Under the pieces are notes generated by a model. That model was given only the letters and a program-made list of their open reading frames with translations. It was not told the DNA's origin and searched no databases. From Paraburkholderia flagellata (GTDB lineage Bacteria > Pseudomonadota > Gammaproteobacteria > Burkholderiales > Burkholderiaceae): a stretch of 64,000 bases of DNA. The stretch's first letter is position 1. Each line of letters starts with the position of its first letter. The stretch spans positions 1,922,001 to 1,986,000 of the forward strand of contig NZ_JAJEJT010000002.1 in the NCBI RefSeq assembly GCF_021390645.1. Direction: 5' to 3'. Shown piece by piece: positions 61,127 through 64,000 of this stretch. The position numbers were made by a program, and so were the translations under genes.

Positions 61127-61893
61127 CAATGTGCACCTTCGGGTTCGTCCAGCGTGGTGCCCAGATAGGCTTCCTTCACGCGGCGGTTGTTACGGATGGC
61201 TTGCGGCGTGTCCGTGGCGATCACCTCGCCGTACACGAGCACCGATATGCGGTCGGCGAGGCCAAAGACGACGCTCATGTCGTGCTCGACCATCACCAGC
61301 GTCTTGCCGATGGTGACCCGGCGAATCAGTTCCACCGCGTGATCCGACTCGGAGCGGCTCATGCCCGCCGTGGGTTCGTCGAGCAGGATCACTTCGGCGC
61401 CGCCCGCAATCGTGATGCCGATTTCGAGCGCGCGCTGCTCCGCGTACGTGAGCAGCCCGGCAAGCGTGTCATGCCGCCCCTGCAGGCCGATCAGTTCGAG
61501 CACTTCTTCGGCGCGCTCACGCGCGTCGCGCAATTGCTCGAGGCGATGCCAGAACGAATACCGGTAGCCGAGCGACCACAGCACGGAACAACGCAAATTC
61601 TCGAACACCGAAAGGCGATGAAAAATGTTCGTCACCTGAAAGCTGCGCGAGAGCCCCATGCGGTTGATCTTGTATGGCGGCAGCCCGCCGATATCGACGC
61701 CGTTGAGTTTTACCGTGCCGGAACTCGGCGCCATGCGCCCCGAAATCAGGTTGAACGTCGTCGACTTGCCCGCGCCGTTGGGGCCGATCAGCGCATGCCG
61801 TTCGCCCTTCGCGATATTCAGGTCCACGCCGCGAATGATCTCCGTGCGCCCGAAATTCTTGCGGACTTCGCGCAACTCCAGTGCGGCCGTCAT
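61126..61893 (-). CDS. livG: Branched-chain amino-acid ABC ATPase LivG
   Basis: A 255-residue ATPase starting MTAALELREVRKNFGRTEII. Walker A is IGPNGAGKST, the ATP-binding partner signature region includes LTYAEQRALEIGITIAGGAE, and Walker B is VILLDEPTAGMSRSE. The ATG at 61893 overlaps the end of the LivM gene by 4 bp (ATGA). Longer in-frame starts would add a Gly/Arg-rich stretch foreign to the family. Confidence 0.93.
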   Translation of the reverse strand: MTAALELREVRKNFGRTEIIRGVDLNIAKGERHALIGPNGAGKSTTFNLISGRMAPSSGTVKLNGVDIGGLPPYKINRMGLSRSFQVTNIFHRLSVFENLRCSVLWSLGYRYSFWHRLEQLRDARERAEEVLELIGLQGRHDTLAGLLTYAEQRALEIGITIAGGAEVILLDEPTAGMSRSESDHAVELIRRVTIGKTLVMVEHDMSVVFGLADRISVLVYGEVIATDTPQAIRNNRRVKEAYLGTTLDEPEGAH

Positions 61894-63197
61894 ACGTTGC
61901 TCCCTGCGATTTCCCGTTGCACGCCATCCCACGCGTCGCGCACCCGCGCGGCCGCGAGGCGTCCCGCCTGCGCGCCCAACGCCCACAGCACCGCCGCGAC
62001 GGCCCATGGCTTCCACGACGCGGCATCGAAGTTCAGGCCGAAGAACGCCATTGCCGTACCGTTGTCACTATCGATCTGAACCTTGTAGACGAGTTCGACC
62101 GTCAGCACGAGCGCGCCAAGCAGGATCAGCGCCGCGCCCAGCCCAGACGCATAGGAAGGCATCATGCGGTGCAGCTTGCGCGCCGCAATGAGAGGAACCT
62201 GCTTCATCAGCAGGCTCGACACGCCGCCCGGCACATACATCACCACCAGCACGAAGAAAAGGCCGAGGTACAGCAACCATGCCGGCGTGAGATTGGACAA
62301 CGCCACCGCAAACAGCACGAACAGAATGGAGCCGATGATCGGCCCGAAGAAAAACGCCCCGCCGCCGATGAACGTCGCCAGCAGCACGCCACCCGACTGC
62401 GCAGCGCCGACGTTCTCCGCCGTTACGATCTCGAAGTCGATCACCGAGAGGCCGCCCGCAATGCCCGCGAAGAACGCCGAAAGGACCATCACGAAAAAGC
62501 GCACGCGCTGCGTGTTGTAGCCGACGAATTCCGCACGCTCGGGATTGTCGCGCACGGCGTTGGCAATGCGGCCGAGCGGCGTCTGCGTCCATGCGTACAT
62601 GGCGATCATCGACACGAGGCACCACGCCGCGATCAGGTAGTACACCTGGATCGCCGGTCCATAAGTGATGCCGAGCACCGCATGGCCAACCGTGCGATTG
62701 GTCGGCACCCCGCCTTCGCCGCCGAAGAACCCTGGAAACATGAGCGAACTCGCCGCCACCATCTCGCCGATGCCAAGCGTGATCATCGCGAAGGTAGTGC
62801 CCGACTTGCGCGTGGTCACATAGCCGAACAGCACGCCGAACAGCATGCCTCCGAAGCCGCCCACCAGCGGCAGCAGCGAAACGGGCAACGGGAAATGGCT
62901 CGCGCCAATCTGGTTGAGCACATGCGCCGCCACGAATGCGCCGAGCCCGGAGTACACCGCGTGCCCGAACGAGAGCATGCCGGTCTGTCCGAGCAGCATG
63001 TTGTACGAGAGCGCGAAGATAATCATGATGCCCATCTGCGAAAGCAGCGCGATGGCAAAGCCACTGGAAAACACGAGCGGCAGCACCAGCATCACGAACA
63101 CCGTGGCGCCCCAAATGATCCAGCGCAGCGAATGCGCGGTTCGCAGTCCGTGGCGTTGCATGGCCGAACCGGCGCTGGCCTGAATGAGCGGTTTCAT
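61890..63197 (-). CDS. livM: Branched-chain amino-acid ABC permease LivM
   Basis: A 435-residue permease with multiple hydrophobic helices (WIIWGATVFVMLVLPLVFSS, LLSQMGIMIIFALSYNMLLG) and the LivM coupling region around NPERAEFVGYNTQRVRFFVM. It is longer than the roughly 320-residue minimum because of a C-terminal extension (residues 345-435) with one more hydrophobic segment. It overlaps LivG by 4 bp and follows LivH by 3 bp. Confidence 0.93.
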   Translation of the reverse strand: MKPLIQASAGSAMQRHGLRTAHSLRWIIWGATVFVMLVLPLVFSSGFAIALLSQMGIMIIFALSYNMLLGQTGMLSFGHAVYSGLGAFVAAHVLNQIGASHFPLPVSLLPLVGGFGGMLFGVLFGYVTTRKSGTTFAMITLGIGEMVAASSLMFPGFFGGEGGVPTNRTVGHAVLGITYGPAIQVYYLIAAWCLVSMIAMYAWTQTPLGRIANAVRDNPERAEFVGYNTQRVRFFVMVLSAFFAGIAGGLSVIDFEIVTAENVGAAQSGGVLLATFIGGGAFFFGPIIGSILFVLFAVALSNLTPAWLLYLGLFFVLVVMYVPGGVSSLLMKQVPLIAARKLHRMMPSYASGLGAALILLGALVLTVELVYKVQIDSDNGTAMAFFGLNFDAASWKPWAVAAVLWALGAQAGRLAAARVRDAWDGVQREIAGSNV

Positions 63198-63200
63198 CGT

Positions 63201-64000
63201 TCAGCCCTCCCGCTTGCCGAGCAACCCGCGCGGTCGCAGGATCATCATGAGCACCATCAGCAGGTAAGGCAGAATCGGTGCGACCTGCGATACCGGCATG
63301 CGCCACAGCGACGAGAGCGCCGTGCTGTCCGTCACCGTCACGCCGGCAAGCGAGAGCAGATCGGAGAGCGAAGCATCGATCGTGACGGCGAAGGTCTGCA
63401 TGATGCCGATCAGCAGCGACGCGATGAACGCGCCCGGCAGCGAGCCCATGCCGCCCACCACGGCGATCACGAATACGATGGTCCCCACCGACTCGGCCAT
63501 CGAAGGCGACGTGACGAACGCGTTGCCGCCGATCACGCCGGCTAAGCCCGCCAGCGCGGCGCCGCCGCCGAACACCAGCATGAACACGCGCTGCACGTTG
63601 TGGCCGAGCGCCTCGACCATTTCCGGGTGCGTGAGCGACGCCTGAATGACGAGGCCGATGCGCGTGCGCGTCAACACGAGATACAGCGCCGCGAGCATCG
63701 CGATCGAGATCAGCATCATGAAAGCGCGATACTTCGGAAATTCCGACGTGTACACCTTGAACAGCGCCCCGTTCAGTTCGGGCGGAATGGCGTACGGCAC
63801 CGCGGCGAGTCCCCAGACCAGCTTGACGCCCTCCACGATCAGATACGACAGGCCGAAGGTGAACAGCAATTCCGCTACGTGCCCGTACTTGTGCACGGCA
63901 CGCAAGCCGAAACGCTCGACGAGCGCGCCGACACAGGCAACGAGCACGGGCGCCACTACCAGGGCAGGCCAGAAGCCCATCTTGCTGGCAATGGTGTAGG
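63201..64000 (-). CDS. livH: Branched-chain amino-acid ABC permease LivH, truncated by the window
   Basis: At least 266 codons of a LivH permease; the frame continues past the window end (YTIASKMGFWPALVVAPVLV) so the true start is outside. Typical regions are GALVERFGLRAVHKYGHVAE, ALGHNVQRVFMLVFGGGAAL and FVIAVVGGMGSLPGAFIASL. It is the first gene of the LIV operon visible here; a LivK-type binding protein may lie outside the window. Confidence 0.93.
   Translation of the reverse strand, partial: YTIASKMGFWPALVVAPVLVACVGALVERFGLRAVHKYGHVAELLFTFGLSYLIVEGVKLVWGLAAVPYAIPPELNGALFKVYTSEFPKYRAFMMLISIAMLAALYLVLTRTRIGLVIQASLTHPEMVEALGHNVQRVFMLVFGGGAALAGLAGVIGGNAFVTSPSMAESVGTIVFVIAVVGGMGSLPGAFIASLLIGIMQTFAVTIDASLSDLLSLAGVTVTDSTALSSLWRMPVSQVAPILPYLLMVLMMILRPRGLLGKREG

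Noticed and set aside
61881..63545. A 554-codon open frame on the plus strand across livM/livH
   Set aside because: It is antisense to well-supported LIV genes in high-GC DNA, where long shadow frames are expected; the translation is Arg/His/Gln-rich and unlike real proteins.

Overview
The window looks like Burkholderiaceae DNA (Burkholderia, Paraburkholderia or Caballeronia type). The support is a Burkholderiales-type trimeric porin, an H-NS-family protein with doubled DNA-binding cores and a Lys/Ala-rich tail, a high-GC branched-chain amino-acid (LIV) operon, a LysR-linked CoA-ester catabolic operon, and many GTG/TTG starts with strong Shine-Dalgarno (SD) sites. No rRNA, tRNA or CRISPR array was recognised. 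Gene content and the shifts in base composition suggest a secondary chromosome or megaplasmid with stacked accessory islands.

Region 1 (1-16.5 kb) is metabolic and loosely organised: an ECF sigma factor, a quinone-oxidoreductase-like dehydrogenase, two paralogous Asp-nucleophile alpha/beta hydrolases (2.1-3.0 and 14.5-15.5 kb), an SDR protein lacking the usual Tyr/Lys pair, a secreted SnoaL-like protein, an FMN-dependent monooxygenase, a four-gene OpuC/YehZYXW-like ABC importer, a YkgJ-type Fe/Zn-cluster protein, a CGNR zinc-finger regulator and a cupin protein. It reads as a xenobiotic or small-molecule detoxification neighbourhood.

Region 2 (16.5-27.2 kb) is a Tn7-like transposition island, all on the minus strand. 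It holds a large transposase with a degenerate TnsA-like N-terminus fused to a TnsB-like DDE core, a TnsC/TniB-like AAA+ ATPase and a TniQ. A second operon follows with a calcineurin-type phosphoesterase, a second TniQ, a small HTH protein and a hypothetical protein. A decayed TnpB gene lies between the two. I could not find the transposon ends.

Region 3 (27.2-37.2 kb) is made of mostly unrecognised genes. A five-gene plus-strand cluster (29.1-32.6 kb) converges on a tightly overlapping minus-strand operon of lipoprotein, papain-like cysteine protease and unknown partner (32.8-34.9 kb). After transposase debris comes a CoiA-like zinc/DUF3883-like nuclease protein (36.2 kb).

Region 4 (37.2-46.2 kb) is one catabolic operon: a nitrate/sulfonate-type ABC importer, FAD oxidoreductase, CaiB-type CoA transferase, enoyl-CoA hydratase, 7Fe ferredoxin and a LysR regulator, with a divergent porin.

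Region 5 (46.4-60.4 kb) is a second accessory island: a polytopic membrane protein, an H-NS-like xenogeneic silencer, a decayed copy of a gene from the TniQ operon, a Tat-exported amidohydrolase, a membrane-anchored peptidoglycan-binding-domain protein, a GIY-YIG protein, a 1303-residue phospholipase C/KAP-NTPase fusion and a DUF2235 lipase-like hydrolase. The PLC-KAP fusion with its nuclease and lipase neighbours is my best candidate for an undescribed system.

Region 6 (60.4-64 kb) is a core-type LIV transport operon (livF, livG, livM, and livH cut by the window end).
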